Of a DNA stretch of 64,000 nucleotides, positions 17,535-27,203 are shown in pieces; position 1 is the stretch's first letter, and each line of letters opens with the position of its first letter. The position numbers were made by a program, and so were the translations under genes. Under the pieces are notes generated by a model. The model was not told the origin of the DNA and made no database searches. It saw only the letters and a program-made list of their open reading frames with translations. The DNA comes from Franconibacter pulveris DSM 19144 (GTDB taxonomy: Bacteria; Pseudomonadota; Gammaproteobacteria; Enterobacterales; Enterobacteriaceae): NCBI GenBank assembly GCA_000621185.1, contig KK211221.1, positions 310,001 to 374,000 on the forward strand. Direction: 5' to 3'.

Positions 17535-17552
17535 GCCAGACGCTCTGCTTAT

Positions 17553-17584
17553 GCCCTTTCCCGATCGGGAAGGGGCTTTTTTTT
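17553..17584 (+). terminator. Rho-independent terminator of dps
   Basis: GCCCTTTCCC GATC GGGAAGGGGC pairs over ten positions with one G·T, then eight T. Confidence 0.9.
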
Positions 17585-17660
17585 ACCTTTGCACTAACTA
17601 AGTGCAGGCTTTTGTTTCACATTCCCCCTATCCGTTATTTTTTTGTAACTAACCCCTCAC

Positions 17661-17708
17661 ACAATCGTTAAGTAACGATTGTTTTCAAACCGTAATCTGC
17701 GCTAATAA
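17661..17708 (+). promoter_or_regulatory. Candidate glnHp1 promoter overlapped by a perfect dyad
   Basis: Arms ACAATCGTTA and TAACGATTGT (17661–17670 and 17673–17682) surround AG. The right arm overlaps TTGTTT (17679–17684), which is 18 bases from TAATAA (17703–17708). This suits a weak sigma-70 promoter under an unassigned regulator. Confidence 0.5.
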
Positions 17709-17734
17709 TGCTCAACCCTTGCGACCTGACCGTC

Positions 17735-18651
<917 letters not shown>

Positions 18652-18678
18652 TTATTCTTAAAGCCATAAGCACTCAGT

Positions 18679-18704
18679 CAGGGGCGGCTTTCGCCCCTGC
18701 TGTT
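18679..18704 (+). terminator. Intercistronic hairpin between glnH and glnP
   Basis: An 8-bp perfect stem, CAGGGGCG/CGCCCCTG, with a GCTTT loop is followed by CTGTTTTTG. It probably attenuates or protects, giving more glnH than glnPQ transcript. Confidence 0.65.
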
Positions 18705-18733
18705 TTTGAACCACGGTAACACAGGAAATCATC

Positions 18734-19393
18734 ATGCAGTTTGACTGGAGCGCCATCTGGCCTGCCATTCCCCTCTTGCTTGAAGGCGCCAAAATGACCT
18801 TGTGGATTTCGGTCCTCGGTCTGGTCGGCGGTCTGATAATCGGTCTGGTGGCCGGTTTCGCCCGCAGCTTTGGCGGCTGGATAGCCAACCATATCGCCCT
18901 GGTATTTATCGAAGTGATCCGCGGCACGCCGATTGTCGTGCAGGTGATGTTTATCTACTTCGCCCTGCCGATGGCGTTCAACGATCTGCGCATCGATCCG
19001 TTCACGGCGGCGGTAGTGACTATCATGATCAACTCCGGGGCGTATATTGCGGAAATCACCCGCGGCGCGGTGCTCTCTATCCATAAGGGCTTTCGCGAGG
19101 CGGGCCTGGCGCTGGGTCTCTCCCGCCGGGAGACGATTCGCCATGTGATCCTCCCCCTGGCGCTGCGCCGTATGCTGCCGCCGCTCGGCAACCAGTGGAT
19201 TATCAGCATTAAAGATACGTCGCTGTTTATTGTTATTGGCGTCGCCGAACTGACCCGTCAGGGCCAGGAGATTATCGCCGGCAACTTCCGCGCCCTGGAA
19301 ATCTGGAGCGCCGTTGCGGTTATCTACCTGATTATCACCCTGGTACTGAGCTTTATTCTGCGTCGTCTGGAAAGAAGGATGAAAATCCTGTGA
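18734..19393 (+). CDS. glnP: Glutamine ABC transporter permease
   Basis: The inner-membrane permease has 219 aa with about five helices. It carries the HisMQ-type motif [20 protein letters not shown] and the EAA loop, [29 protein letters not shown], which contacts the ATPase GlnQ. It works as a homodimer with GlnQ2 and receives glutamine from GlnH. It overlaps glnQ by GTGA. Confidence 0.97.
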   Translation: MQFDWSAIWPAIPLLLEGAKMTLWISVLGLVGGLIIGLVAGFARSFGGWIANHIALVFIEVIRGTPIVVQVMFIYFALPMAFNDLRIDPFTAAVVTIMINSGAYIAEITRGAVLSIHKGFREAGLALGLSRRETIRHVILPLALRRMLPPLGNQWIISIKDTSLFIVIGVAELTRQGQEIIAGNFRALEIWSAVAVIYLIITLVLSFILRRLERRMKIL

Positions 19394-20112
19394 TTGAATT
19401 TAAGAATGTCTCGAAGCACTTTGGCCAAACCCAGGTGCTGCACAATATCGATTTGAACATTAAGCAGGGCGAAGTGGTGGTCATTATCGGGCCGTCCGGC
19501 TCCGGTAAATCCACGCTGCTGCGCTGCATTAATAAGCTGGAAGAGATAACCAGCGGCGACCTGATCGTCGATGGCCTGAAAGTGAACGACCCGAAAGTGG
19601 ACGAGCGCTTGATCCGTCAGGAAGCGGGCATGGTGTTCCAGCAGTTTTATCTCTTCCCGCACCTGACGGCGCTGGAGAACGTGATGTTCGGCCCGGTTCG
19701 CGTGCGTGGCGCGTCTAAAGCAGAGGCGGAAAAGCTGGCGAAAGAGCTGCTGGCGAAAGTGGGACTCGCCGAGCGCGCGCACCACTACCCTTCCGAACTT
19801 TCCGGCGGCCAGCAGCAGCGCGTGGCGATTGCCCGTGCGCTGGCGGTGAAACCGAAGATGATGCTGTTCGATGAGCCAACCTCGGCGCTCGACCCGGAAC
19901 TGCGCCACGAAGTACTGAAAGTGATGCAGGATCTGGCGGAAGAAGGCATGACAATGGTTATCGTGACCCACGAAATCGGCTTTGCCGAGAAGGTGGCCTC
20001 GCGCCTCATCTTTATTGATAAAGGCCGCATTGCCGAAGACGGCAACCCGCAGGCGCTTATCGAGAACCCGCCCAGCGCGCGTTTGCAGGAGTTCCTGCAG
20101 CACGTTTCGTAA
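19390..20112 (+). CDS. glnQ: Glutamine ABC transporter ATP-binding protein
   Basis: Cytoplasmic ATPase of the glutamine importer, 240 aa as in E. coli. Walker [10 protein letters not shown] at 34–42, Q-loop at about 84–85, signature LSGGQ at 137–141, Walker B MLFDEP ending at about 163, and the H-loop within [12 protein letters not shown]. It starts with GTG in a GTGA overlap with glnP, a coupled arrangement. It is the last gene of the operon. Confidence 0.97.
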   Translation: MIEFKNVSKHFGQTQVLHNIDLNIKQGEVVVIIGPSGSGKSTLLRCINKLEEITSGDLIVDGLKVNDPKVDERLIRQEAGMVFQQFYLFPHLTALENVMFGPVRVRGASKAEAEKLAKELLAKVGLAERAHHYPSELSGGQQQRVAIARALAVKPKMMLFDEPTSALDPELRHEVLKVMQDLAEEGMTMVIVTHEIGFAEKVASRLIFIDKGRIAEDGNPQALIENPPSARLQEFLQHVS

Positions 20113-20129
20113 GGTTTTCTGCTAAGGCA

Positions 20130-20156
20130 AACCCTCTCATCCGAGAGGGTTTTTTA
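20130..20156 (+). terminator. Rho-independent terminator of glnHPQ
   Basis: ACCCTCTC ATCC GAGAGGGT followed by six T. Confidence 0.9.
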
Positions 20157-20390
20157 TTTCTGATGCTGGCCTTACGCGTTTACCCGGTTTCGCTTGCTTT
20201 GTGTAATAACGGCGGGCGACGCTTCGCTTATCCCCCCGCAGAAGCGCAATCTCAGGGCCGCGCAGAGTTCATAAATTTTGGCGTCGGTACGCAGTGTTTC
20301 GCGCCAGAAAACTCCCCATTTCCTCGGCTCGTTTGCCGGAACACTATACTTATCTTCTTTGCTTCCTAACTTTCTCATCCGGAGTATGCC

Positions 20391-22661
20391 GTGCCGTGGA
20401 TTGTGTTGCTGCTCGTCAGCGTCTTTAGCTTTTCTGCTCAGGCGGTTAGCCTGCCTGCTGCTGCCGTTGCCGCTTCCTCTACGCACACCAGCCAGACCGC
20501 ATCGCCGGAGCCGGACGCGGAGAAAAAGAAAGCCGCTTACGCTGCGCTTGCGGACGTGCTGGAGAATGAAAAATCCCGTAACGAATTAATCAGCCAGCTC
20601 CGGCAGGCCTCGACAACGCCTGCAAACAAAGCCACGCCAGCCATCACGCCGCCGGTTGAGGAGGAAGAGGAGAAAACGGTGCTGGAGAACGTAACGGAAG
20701 TGAGCCGTCACTACGGCGGCGAATTCTCCAGCCGCTTCGCCCAGCTCTACCGCAACATCACCGGCGCGCCGCACAAGGCTTTTAATCAGAAGACCTTTCT
20801 CAACGCCCTCACCCATTTCACCATGCTGGCGGTCTCGGTCTTTGCTTTTTACTGGACGCTTCGCGCCTGCGCCATACCGCTTTATCGCAAAATGGGCGAG
20901 TGGGGAAGGCGTAAGAACACGAACCGCGCCAACTGGCTTCAACTGCCGGTCATGATTGTGCTGGCGTTCATCATCGACCTGGCGCTCCTGGCGCTGACGC
21001 TCTTTTTAGGGCAACTGTTTATCGACCTGATGAACGCCGGCAGCCGCACCATTGCCCGCCAGCAGGGGCTTTTTCTTAACGCGTTCGCGCTTATTGAGTT
21101 TTTTAAAGCCATCCTGCGACTTATCTTTTGCCCGCGCGTGCCGACCCTGCGGCCCTTTGGCATTAGCGACGCCAGCGCCCGCTACTGGAACACGCGCTTA
21201 AGCGGCCTGAGCAGCCTGATTGGTTACGGGCTGCTGGTGGCGGTGCCGATTATCTCGGCGCAGATCAACGTGCAGACAGGGGCGCTGGCGAACGTGGTCA
21301 TTATGTTGACCATTACGCTCTGGGCGCTGTGGCTCATTTTCCATAATAAGCGCGAAATCCAGCAGGATTTGATCCAGCTGGCGGACCGCTCCCTCGCCTT
21401 CTTCAGCCTGTTTATCCGCGCCTTTGCGCTGGTCTGGCACTGGATCGCCAGCGCTTATTTCATTGTGCTCTTCTTCTTCTCGCTGTTTGACCCGGGCAAC
21501 AGCCTGAAATTTATGATGGGCGCTTCACTGAAAAGTCTCGCCATCATCAGCGTGGCGGCGTTCATCTCCGGCGTGCTGTCGCGCTGGCTGCAAAAAACCA
21601 TCACATTGTCGCCAGAAGTGCAGCGCAACTACCCGATGCTGCAAAAGAGGATCAACGGCTGGCTATCCGTATCGCTGAAGCTGGCGCGTATTCTGACCGT
21701 CTGCGTGGCCGTCATGCTGCTGTTAAACGCGTGGGGGTTGTTCGATTTCTGGCAGTGGATCACGCGCGGCGCGGGCGAGAAAACGGTGGATATTCTCATC
21801 CGCATCCTGCTGATTCTCTTCTTCTCCGCCGTAGGCTGGACGCTGCTGGCGAGCCTGATTGAGAGCCGGCTGGCGTCGGACATTCATGGCCGTCCGATGC
21901 CAAGCGCCCGCACCCGCACCCTGCTGACGCTGTTTCGCAACGCGCTGGCGGTGATCATCAGCACCATTACGGTGATGATTGTGCTTTCAGAAATCGGCGT
22001 GAATATCGCCCCGCTGCTGGCAGGCGCAGGGGCGCTCGGCCTGGCGGTGTCGTTTGGTTCGCAAACGCTGGTAAAAGACATCATTACCGGCATATTCATT
22101 CAGTTTGAAAACGGCATGAATACCGGCGACCTGGTGACCATCGGGCCGCTCACCGGTACGGTCGAGCGGATGTCGATTCGCTCGGTCGGGGTACGCCAGG
22201 ATACCGGCGCTTACCACATCATTCCGTGGTCCTCTATCACCACGTTCGCTAACTTCGTGCGCGGTATTGGCTCTTTTGTGGCGAACTACGATGTCGACAG
22301 GCATGAAAACACGGAGAAAGCCAACCGGGCGCTGCATGCCGCCGTTGAAGAGTTGATGGAAAGGGAGGACATTCGCATGCTGGTGATTGGCGAGCCGAAT
22401 TTTGCCGGCATCGTGGGCCTGACCAATACCGCGTTTACCATTCGCGTCACCTTCACCACACAGCCGCTTAAGCAGTGGACGGTGCGCTTCGCGCTGGACG
22501 GCATGGTGAAGAAACACTTCGATCTCGCAGGCGTGCGCCCGCCGGTACAAACGGTGCAGATGGTTCAGCCTGCGCCCGATGCAGCCCAGGCGGCGAGAGC
22601 GCAGGATGCGGCCATGGGCGGCAACGGCGGCGTGCTGCCGCCTGCCGACCCGAAAGTGTGA
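20391..22661 (+). CDS. ybiO: Moderate-conductance mechanosensitive channel YbiO
   Basis: This MscS-family inner-membrane channel has 756 aa against 741 in E. coli. It has a signal peptide (about 1–19, ending AQAV), a periplasmic charged region (about 40–120) and many helices. The MscS core follows at about 520–720, with the pore-lining helix GVNIAPLLAGAGALGLAVSFGSQTLVKDIITGIFIQFE and the beta domain LTGTVERMSIRSVGVRQDTGAYHIIPWSSI. The C-terminal tail is Ala/Pro-rich and poorly conserved. The GTG start at 20391 has GGAG seven bases upstream, and MPWI aligns with E. coli MRWI; an ATG at 20386 is out of frame. Confidence 0.95.
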   Translation: MPWIVLLLVSVFSFSAQAVSLPAAAVAASSTHTSQTASPEPDAEKKKAAYAALADVLENEKSRNELISQLRQASTTPANKATPAITPPVEEEEEKTVLENVTEVSRHYGGEFSSRFAQLYRNITGAPHKAFNQKTFLNALTHFTMLAVSVFAFYWTLRACAIPLYRKMGEWGRRKNTNRANWLQLPVMIVLAFIIDLALLALTLFLGQLFIDLMNAGSRTIARQQGLFLNAFALIEFFKAILRLIFCPRVPTLRPFGISDASARYWNTRLSGLSSLIGYGLLVAVPIISAQINVQTGALANVVIMLTITLWALWLIFHNKREIQQDLIQLADRSLAFFSLFIRAFALVWHWIASAYFIVLFFFSLFDPGNSLKFMMGASLKSLAIISVAAFISGVLSRWLQKTITLSPEVQRNYPMLQKRINGWLSVSLKLARILTVCVAVMLLLNAWGLFDFWQWITRGAGEKTVDILIRILLILFFSAVGWTLLASLIESRLASDIHGRPMPSARTRTLLTLFRNALAVIISTITVMIVLSEIGVNIAPLLAGAGALGLAVSFGSQTLVKDIITGIFIQFENGMNTGDLVTIGPLTGTVERMSIRSVGVRQDTGAYHIIPWSSITTFANFVRGIGSFVANYDVDRHENTEKANRALHAAVEELMEREDIRMLVIGEPNFAGIVGLTNTAFTIRVTFTTQPLKQWTVRFALDGMVKKHFDLAGVRPPVQTVQMVQPAPDAAQAARAQDAAMGGNGGVLPPADPKV

Positions 22662-23588
22662 TTAACGAAAACGGCTCTGGGCCCAGCGTTCGCGCTGGGC
22701 GTCGTTCTGGAAACTCCAGGCGATAAAGCGGCTCTGCTTCTGACCCTGCGCCATCTCTTTCTTCACGACCTTGACGGCTCCCGCCTGCTGTAACGCGCGA
22801 TAGAGCGCGGGCAGGTTATCGCCTTTCGAAACCAGCGAGGTAAACCACAGCACCTGACGGGCGACGCGTTGGCTCTCGGCAATCATTTTGCTGATGAAGG
22901 CCACTTCGCCGCCTTCGCACCACAGCTCCTGCTGCTGGCCGCCGAAATTCAGGTCGGCGCCCGTAAGCCCAAGATTGCGGCGTTTGCGTTCGCTGCCCGC
23001 CTGCGCGCTTTGCGCCGAATCGTGGAACGGGGGGTTGCAGAGCGTGGCATCATACAGTTCGTTTTTATGAATAATGCCTTCAAAGATGGCGTCCGGTTGT
23101 TTTTGACGGCGCAGGCGGATGACCCGGCTCAGCCCTGGGTTCGCCGCAATAATCGCCTGCGCGCTGCGAAACGCCTCGTCGTGCGTTTCGCTGCCGGTAA
23201 AACGCCAGCCATACTCATGCTGGCCGATAAGCGGGTAAATGCAGTTCGCGCCAACGCCGACATCCAGCACGCTCACCTGCGCAGGCACCGCCCCGCCGTT
23301 ACCTTCAGCGAGCAGATCCGCCAGGTGGTGGATGTAATCCGCCCGGCCCGGTACAGGCGGACAGAGAAAGCCTTCAGGAATATCCCAGTGCTGCACGCCG
23401 TAAAAGTGGGCCAGCAGCGCCTTGTTAAGCGTCTTTACCGCCTGCGGATCGGCAAAATCGACCGTCTCTTCGCCCAGCGGCGAGAGGCGCACATAATCAG
23501 CAAGCGCCGGGCAGCTCTGCTTAAGCGCGGCGAAGTCATAGCGGTTGTGGTGACGGTTGCGGGGGTGCAGGCCCGGTTTACGGTTCAT
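22662..23588 (-). CDS. rlmF: 23S rRNA m6A1618 methyltransferase RlmF
   Basis: SAM-dependent N6-adenine methyltransferase for A1618 of 23S rRNA, 308 aa as in E. coli YbiN. The SAM loop [14 protein letters not shown] is at 107–120 and the catalytic NPPF motif at 185–188. The N-terminal [15 protein letters not shown] block is basic and probably contacts rRNA. It is convergent with ybiO, with the stops adjacent. It is monocistronic on the minus strand. Confidence 0.95.
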   Translation of the reverse strand: MNRKPGLHPRNRHHNRYDFAALKQSCPALADYVRLSPLGEETVDFADPQAVKTLNKALLAHFYGVQHWDIPEGFLCPPVPGRADYIHHLADLLAEGNGGAVPAQVSVLDVGVGANCIYPLIGQHEYGWRFTGSETHDEAFRSAQAIIAANPGLSRVIRLRRQKQPDAIFEGIIHKNELYDATLCNPPFHDSAQSAQAGSERKRRNLGLTGADLNFGGQQQELWCEGGEVAFISKMIAESQRVARQVLWFTSLVSKGDNLPALYRALQQAGAVKVVKKEMAQGQKQSRFIAWSFQNDAQRERWAQSRFR

Positions 23589-23701
23589 CGGCTTTCTCCT
23601 GTGTGGGCGCGTAAGATACCTGCTGCGGCCAGGGCGGTAAATAAGTGGGGGAAAATTTGCCTCTCCGGCTATGATAGTTTTTTTGTTTACAGGAGCGCGC
23701 T

Positions 23702-24328
23702 ATGTCGGAAAAACGTTATTACTATGAACCTGCTCGCGGCCACGGCCTGCCGCACGACCCGCTGAACGCCATCGTCGGCCCTCGCCCCATCGGCTGGATT
23801 GCCTCGCTTAACGCCGACGGGCAACGTAACCTGGCCCCGTACAGCTTTTTTAACTGTTTTAATTACCGTCCGCCGATCATCGGCTTCGCCAGCAGCGGCT
23901 GGAAAGACAGCGTGCAGAATATCGTGGAGACCAAAGAGTTTGTCTGGAACCTGACCACCCGCGCGCTGGCAGTGCCGATGAACGAAACCTCCGCCACCCT
24001 GCCCCGGGGCGAGGATGAGTTTGCGCGAGCGGGCTTAACCGCTGCGCCGTCGCGTCTGGTGAAAGCGCCGCGCGTGGCGGAAAGCCCGGTGAATTTCGAG
24101 TGCCGGCTTTCGCAGTGCATCCAGCTGACCTCCGCCAATGGCGAGCCCATAGATTCGTGGCTGGTGCTGGGCGAAGTGGTGGCGGTTCACATTGACGAAA
24201 CGCTGCTGGAAAACGGCATCTACCAGACCGCAAAAGCGCAACCGGTTTTACGCGCCGGCGGCCCCAGCGCCTACTACGCCATTGACGAAGCGCAGCGCTT
24301 CGACCTCGTGCGCCCGGACGCCCGCTAA
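23702..24328 (+). CDS. Flavin reductase family protein (DIM6/NTAB, FMN-binding split barrel)
   Basis: The 208-aa protein begins with YYYEPARGHGLPHDPLNAIVGPRPIGWIAS and continues with NLAPYSFFNCFNYRPPIIGFAS, both typical FMN-binding blocks of flavoredoxin-like proteins. It probably binds FMN and reduces a small molecule or partner. Its substrate is unknown. It occupies the place of mcbA-fiu-ybiX in E. coli. The ATG follows AGGAGCGC and a palindromic terminator follows the stop. Confidence 0.85.
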   Translation: MSEKRYYYEPARGHGLPHDPLNAIVGPRPIGWIASLNADGQRNLAPYSFFNCFNYRPPIIGFASSGWKDSVQNIVETKEFVWNLTTRALAVPMNETSATLPRGEDEFARAGLTAAPSRLVKAPRVAESPVNFECRLSQCIQLTSANGEPIDSWLVLGEVVAVHIDETLLENGIYQTAKAQPVLRAGGPSAYYAIDEAQRFDLVRPDAR

Positions 24329-24335
24329 CCGCGCT

Positions 24336-24358
24336 AAAGCCCGCCGCGGCGGGCTTTT
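24336..24358 (+). terminator. Terminator of the flavin reductase gene
   Basis: The interval is an uninterrupted palindrome from AAAGCCCGCCG to CGGCGGGCTTT, followed by one more T. The hairpin is strong but the T-run is short. Confidence 0.75.
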
Positions 24359-24420
24359 CTCAGCAGAACCCCCCTCGTTTTGCTATAATTAGTGTTCTGC
24401 TTAACGATTCAGGAGGTCTT

Positions 24421-24687
24421 ATGGCTTCAGGTTGGGCAAACGACAGCGCAGTGCAGGATCAAATCGACAGCACCATAGAAGATGCTGTAGCGCGGGCGCG
24501 GCGCGATCTGCCGAAGGGCGAAAGCCTGGAATTTTGTGAGATGTGCGATGAGCCGATCCCCGAGGCCCGGCGTAAAGCCATCCCCGGCGTTCACTTGTGC
24601 GTTAACTGCCAGCAAAAGCAGGACGAACACCGTCAGCGCTTTTCACCGTATAACCGCCGCGGTTCGAAAGACAGCCAGCTGCGTTAG
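24421..24687 (+). CDS. ybiI: DksA/TraR-type C4 zinc-finger protein YbiI
   Basis: The 88-aa protein matches E. coli YbiI in length. The C4 zinc finger is C-x2-C (FCEMCDEPIP) … C-x2-C (HLCVNCQQ), and a GWANDSAVQDQIDSTIEDAVARAR helix precedes it. It lacks the long coiled-coil of DksA, so any RNA-polymerase secondary-channel action is unproven. The conserved C-terminus is YNRRGSKDSQLR. The ATG follows AGGAGGTCTT. Confidence 0.93.
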   Translation: MASGWANDSAVQDQIDSTIEDAVARARRDLPKGESLEFCEMCDEPIPEARRKAIPGVHLCVNCQQKQDEHRQRFSPYNRRGSKDSQLR

Positions 24688-24956
24688 CGCGCTATCTAGA
24701 ACGGCGCCCTTTCTTAAACCTACCCTTTCTTTTTACGTCTCAACACAGGCCCTGCTCTCAGGGGTAAGGTAAATGCCTGTAAACCCTTTTACAGCGCACG
24801 CCCGGGCCTGCTGTTGTTCTTTTACCGGTTCAGATAAAAGCCTGACAATACAATCACCTGTATGTGGTTGATTTGTAAAACTGCCTAAAGATATATCGTT
24901 CAAAAAATAAGCATAAGTCCATCAATTTTTTGCGCCGATGGCTATGCAAGCCCCTC

Positions 24957-24965
24957 CTACACTTA
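24957..24965 (+). promoter_or_regulatory. Sigma-S-like -10 upstream of the first DUF1471 gene
   Basis: CTACACTTA matches the sigma-S -10 CTAYACTTA. It is 44 bases before the gene's ATG. The rest of the 24688–25008 gap is AT-rich and holds no gene that I can see. Confidence 0.5.
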
Positions 24966-25008
24966 GAAAGCTACGTTGTGTTCTCGTCTCTCCCGGGAGG
25001 AGGTCAAA

Positions 25009-25269
25009 ATGAAAACATTGCTATCGCTCTGCGCCGGTCTGGCTTTCGCCACGCTCTCTTTTTCCGCGTTCTCCGCACCGCAAATGCTGGACAATACTAA
25101 CCAGCAGCTGCGCCCGGCGGGCACCGTTTCCGCACAAGGCGCCCTGTCGCTGGACGACCTGGAAGATAAACTGGCGGAAAAAGCGCGCCAGGAAGGCGCC
25201 AGAGCCTATAAAGTGGAATCGGCTGGCGGCGAAAATCAGATGTACGGCACTGCCACCATTTATAAATAA
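25009..25269 (+). CDS. DUF1471 (YdgH/BhsA/McbA family) small periplasmic protein
   Basis: The 86-aa protein has a signal peptide of about 24 residues ending SAFSA. One DUF1471 domain follows: RPAGTVSAQGALSLDDLEDKLAEKARQEGARAYKVESAGGENQMYGTATIYK. Family members are exported stress-response or biofilm modulators of mostly unknown mechanism. The ATG at 25009 follows GGGAGGAGG; an upstream ATG at 24976 lies over that site. It is related to, but distinct from, the YbiJ-like neighbour, so the pair probably arose by duplication. Confidence 0.85.
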   Translation: MKTLLSLCAGLAFATLSFSAFSAPQMLDNTNQQLRPAGTVSAQGALSLDDLEDKLAEKARQEGARAYKVESAGGENQMYGTATIYK

Positions 25270-25570
25270 TCGTTACGTTCCAGGCCCGCCTCAAGGCGGG
25301 CTTCGTCTGTCTGGCATAAGCTACCGCTGACACATTGGGTTAACAAAAGAGAGGGCGAAGCGTGCTGTTACGCTTTGCGAGACGCAGACGTGAAAAAATC
25401 CTGTTTTCTTGCGGGGTAGATAATTGATTAACAAAGATATTAGCGATAATTCAAATTTTTAGAACAACCCTGTCAATTCTCTTCGATTTAATATTTCGCC
25501 TTCAACGTCAATAATAAACACATCGACGGAACAATGTCCTCATAACAGAATAAACTTCGAGAAAAATAGT
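25270..25570 (+). other. Intergenic region between the two DUF1471 genes
   Basis: About 300 bases with the hairpin above and a short inverted repeat (AAGCGT…ACGCTT, about 25359–25375). A long AT-rich leader leads to ybiJ. No gene is seen. Confidence 0.4.
25284..25304 (+). terminator. Weak terminator after the first DUF1471 gene
   Basis: GCCCGCC TCAA GGCGGGC then TTCGTC. The stem is strong but the T-run is broken. Confidence 0.55.
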
Positions 25571-25828
25571 ATGAAAACCGTTAAATATGCTGCTGTCGCC
25601 CTCCTCCTGACCACCGTTTCCAGCGCTTTTGCCGCCCAGGCCGTTAACCCTGCCGACGCACAGAACTTGCATAAAATCGGCGTGGTCTCGGCAACCGGCG
25701 CAACGACCCTTGATGGTCTGGAAGCCCGTCTGGCTGCCAAAGCCGAAGCGGCAGGCGCGAAGGCTTACAGCATCACCTCAGCCAACAACAACAATAAACT
25801 CAGCGGCACGGCGGTTATCTACAACTGA
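25571..25828 (+). CDS. ybiJ: DUF1471 small periplasmic protein YbiJ
   Basis: The 85-aa protein (86 in E. coli) has a signal peptide ending SSAFAA and a DUF1471 domain with IGVVSATGATTLDGLEARLAAKAEAAGAKAYSITSANNNNKLSGTAVIYN. The second half is almost identical to E. coli YbiJ. The function is unknown beyond its family (stress-induced periplasmic proteins). It has its own strong terminator. In E. coli ybiJ is followed by ybiC, which is absent here. Confidence 0.92.
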   Translation: MKTVKYAAVALLLTTVSSAFAAQAVNPADAQNLHKIGVVSATGATTLDGLEARLAAKAEAAGAKAYSITSANNNNKLSGTAVIYN

Positions 25829-25874
25829 TTTACCCTCAACTCTGACTCTGTATTACCCCTGTTGTTACCCTTTT

Positions 25875-25902
25875 GCCCGCTGCTTCTGCCGCGGGCTTTT
25901 TT
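25875..25902 (+). terminator. Rho-independent terminator of ybiJ
   Basis: GCCCGC, a ten-base loop, GCGGGC and six T. It ends eight bases before the stop of convergent ybiB. Confidence 0.88.
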
Positions 25903-25909
25903 ATGCGTA

Positions 25910-26872
25910 TCAGAACGTCTCGTTGATTTTTACCCGCGCCGCATCCATATCCGCCGCCTCTCCCGTCGCCACAAGGCAGCAGGCAAGCTGGGTTTTAATC
26001 GCTTCCGGCACCGGCTCAAGCCCGGCGGCGCAGCGCTCGGTCCAGCGCGCGGTCACCTCCGCCTCTTTCGACGCGGGTAAGGCTTCTGCGCTGGTCTGGG
26101 TGTGACGTTCGCACAGCACCCGCTCACCCGCCTCATCAATCCACGTTATCTGCGGGCAACGCTGCGGATTCGCATAAACTTCGCCTTCCGTGCCGTGCAT
26201 CAGTAACGCGCGCCCGCCGATATCGGCAAAAAAGGCGGCGACCCGGCCAACATATTCCGGGTGTGAAACGCTGGAAAGCCGCAACGCGCTGGCTTCAGCA
26301 AACGGCGTGGCGAGTTTCGCCAGCGTATGGGCGCTGTTGCGCACCCCCAGCCGCCAGCGCATGCCAAGCTGTTTTTCCAGCGGCGGACAGAGCGTGCTTA
26401 CCGGAATATAGACAGGACGATGGCTCTCAAGCTTCGCCTGCGCCTGGCCTGCATGATGCGTTGCTTCAATGCCCATCAGGTTAAAGATGGTTTCCGTCAG
26501 CACCCGTGTCGGATCTTCGCTTACGCCATGCACCACGACCGGAAAGCCAAGCCGGCTTAGCAGCATCGCCAGCAATGGCGTCAGGTTCGCCTGCTTTCGC
26601 GCGCCGTTATAGCTTGGGATGACGACAGGCATAGGACGCGCTACCGGCGGCGTCAGGCGCCAGGTGTGCTGCTGCATCGCTTCATAAAAGCCGCGCATTT
26701 CAGCTTCGCCCTCGCCTTTAATGCGCAGCGCAATCAGGATGCCGCCCATTTCCAGGTCCGGCACCTCGCCGTTGAGCATATGGTTATAGAGAGCACGTGC
26801 GCTTTCGTAGTCCAGGTCACGTGCGTGGTTCTTTCCCCGGCCGATCTCTTTGATAATCGCACGGTAGTCCAT
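25910..26872 (-). CDS. ybiB: TrpD2-type glycosyl transferase family 3 protein YbiB
   Basis: The 320-aa protein is the size of E. coli YbiB. It has an anthranilate phosphoribosyltransferase-like fold: a helical N-domain, then VVIPSYNGARKQANLTPLLAMLL and the VHGVSEDPTRVLTETIFNLMG block. The SSVSHPEYVGRVAAFFADIG and LLMHGTEGEVYANPQR segments also fit. TrpD2 proteins bind nucleic acid rather than making tryptophan, and in E. coli it is induced by the SOS response. The ATG at 26872 (MDYRAIIKEIGRGKNHARDL) matches; an in-frame upstream ATG is not preceded by a better site. Confidence 0.94.
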   Translation of the reverse strand: MDYRAIIKEIGRGKNHARDLDYESARALYNHMLNGEVPDLEMGGILIALRIKGEGEAEMRGFYEAMQQHTWRLTPPVARPMPVVIPSYNGARKQANLTPLLAMLLSRLGFPVVVHGVSEDPTRVLTETIFNLMGIEATHHAGQAQAKLESHRPVYIPVSTLCPPLEKQLGMRWRLGVRNSAHTLAKLATPFAEASALRLSSVSHPEYVGRVAAFFADIGGRALLMHGTEGEVYANPQRCPQITWIDEAGERVLCERHTQTSAEALPASKEAEVTARWTERCAAGLEPVPEAIKTQLACCLVATGEAADMDAARVKINETF

Positions 26873-27203
26873 TTTTCTCTCCTCTCTCATCGCCTAAATA
26901 TAAATACGGTGAATTATTCCGGCGTAACCCATTGCTGTTTATGCTCTGACGCGTGCTTGTCTGCCTCTGCGCACAATACAGGGTAAAAACCTTATATTAC
27001 AAGCGCCTGATACTCACTTTATTTTATCGCCGTAGCACCAAATCAATAAAATTAACAAGTTAATTACACGTTACTTATTCACTAAAAGAATAGTTTAGAG
27101 TTCATAAATTGAACAACTAATACACCAATAGCATATTTAATGGCGAAATAATTCATGCCTTAGATATTTAAGGCGCTGCTTACTTCTTAATTCAGGATTG
27201 ATG
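26873..27203 (+). other. AT-rich leader between ybiB and the fimbrial operon
   Basis: About 330 bases, strikingly AT-rich from about 26990 to 27170, with runs such as TTTATTTTATCG and AATAAAATTAACAAG. This is typical of H-NS-bound horizontally acquired promoters. No fimS-like inverted repeat and no recombinase gene are seen. Confidence 0.45.

Noticed and set aside
26990-27200. A fimS-like phase-variable promoter switch
   Set aside because: No pair of inverted repeats is visible and there is no fimB/fimE-type recombinase nearby.
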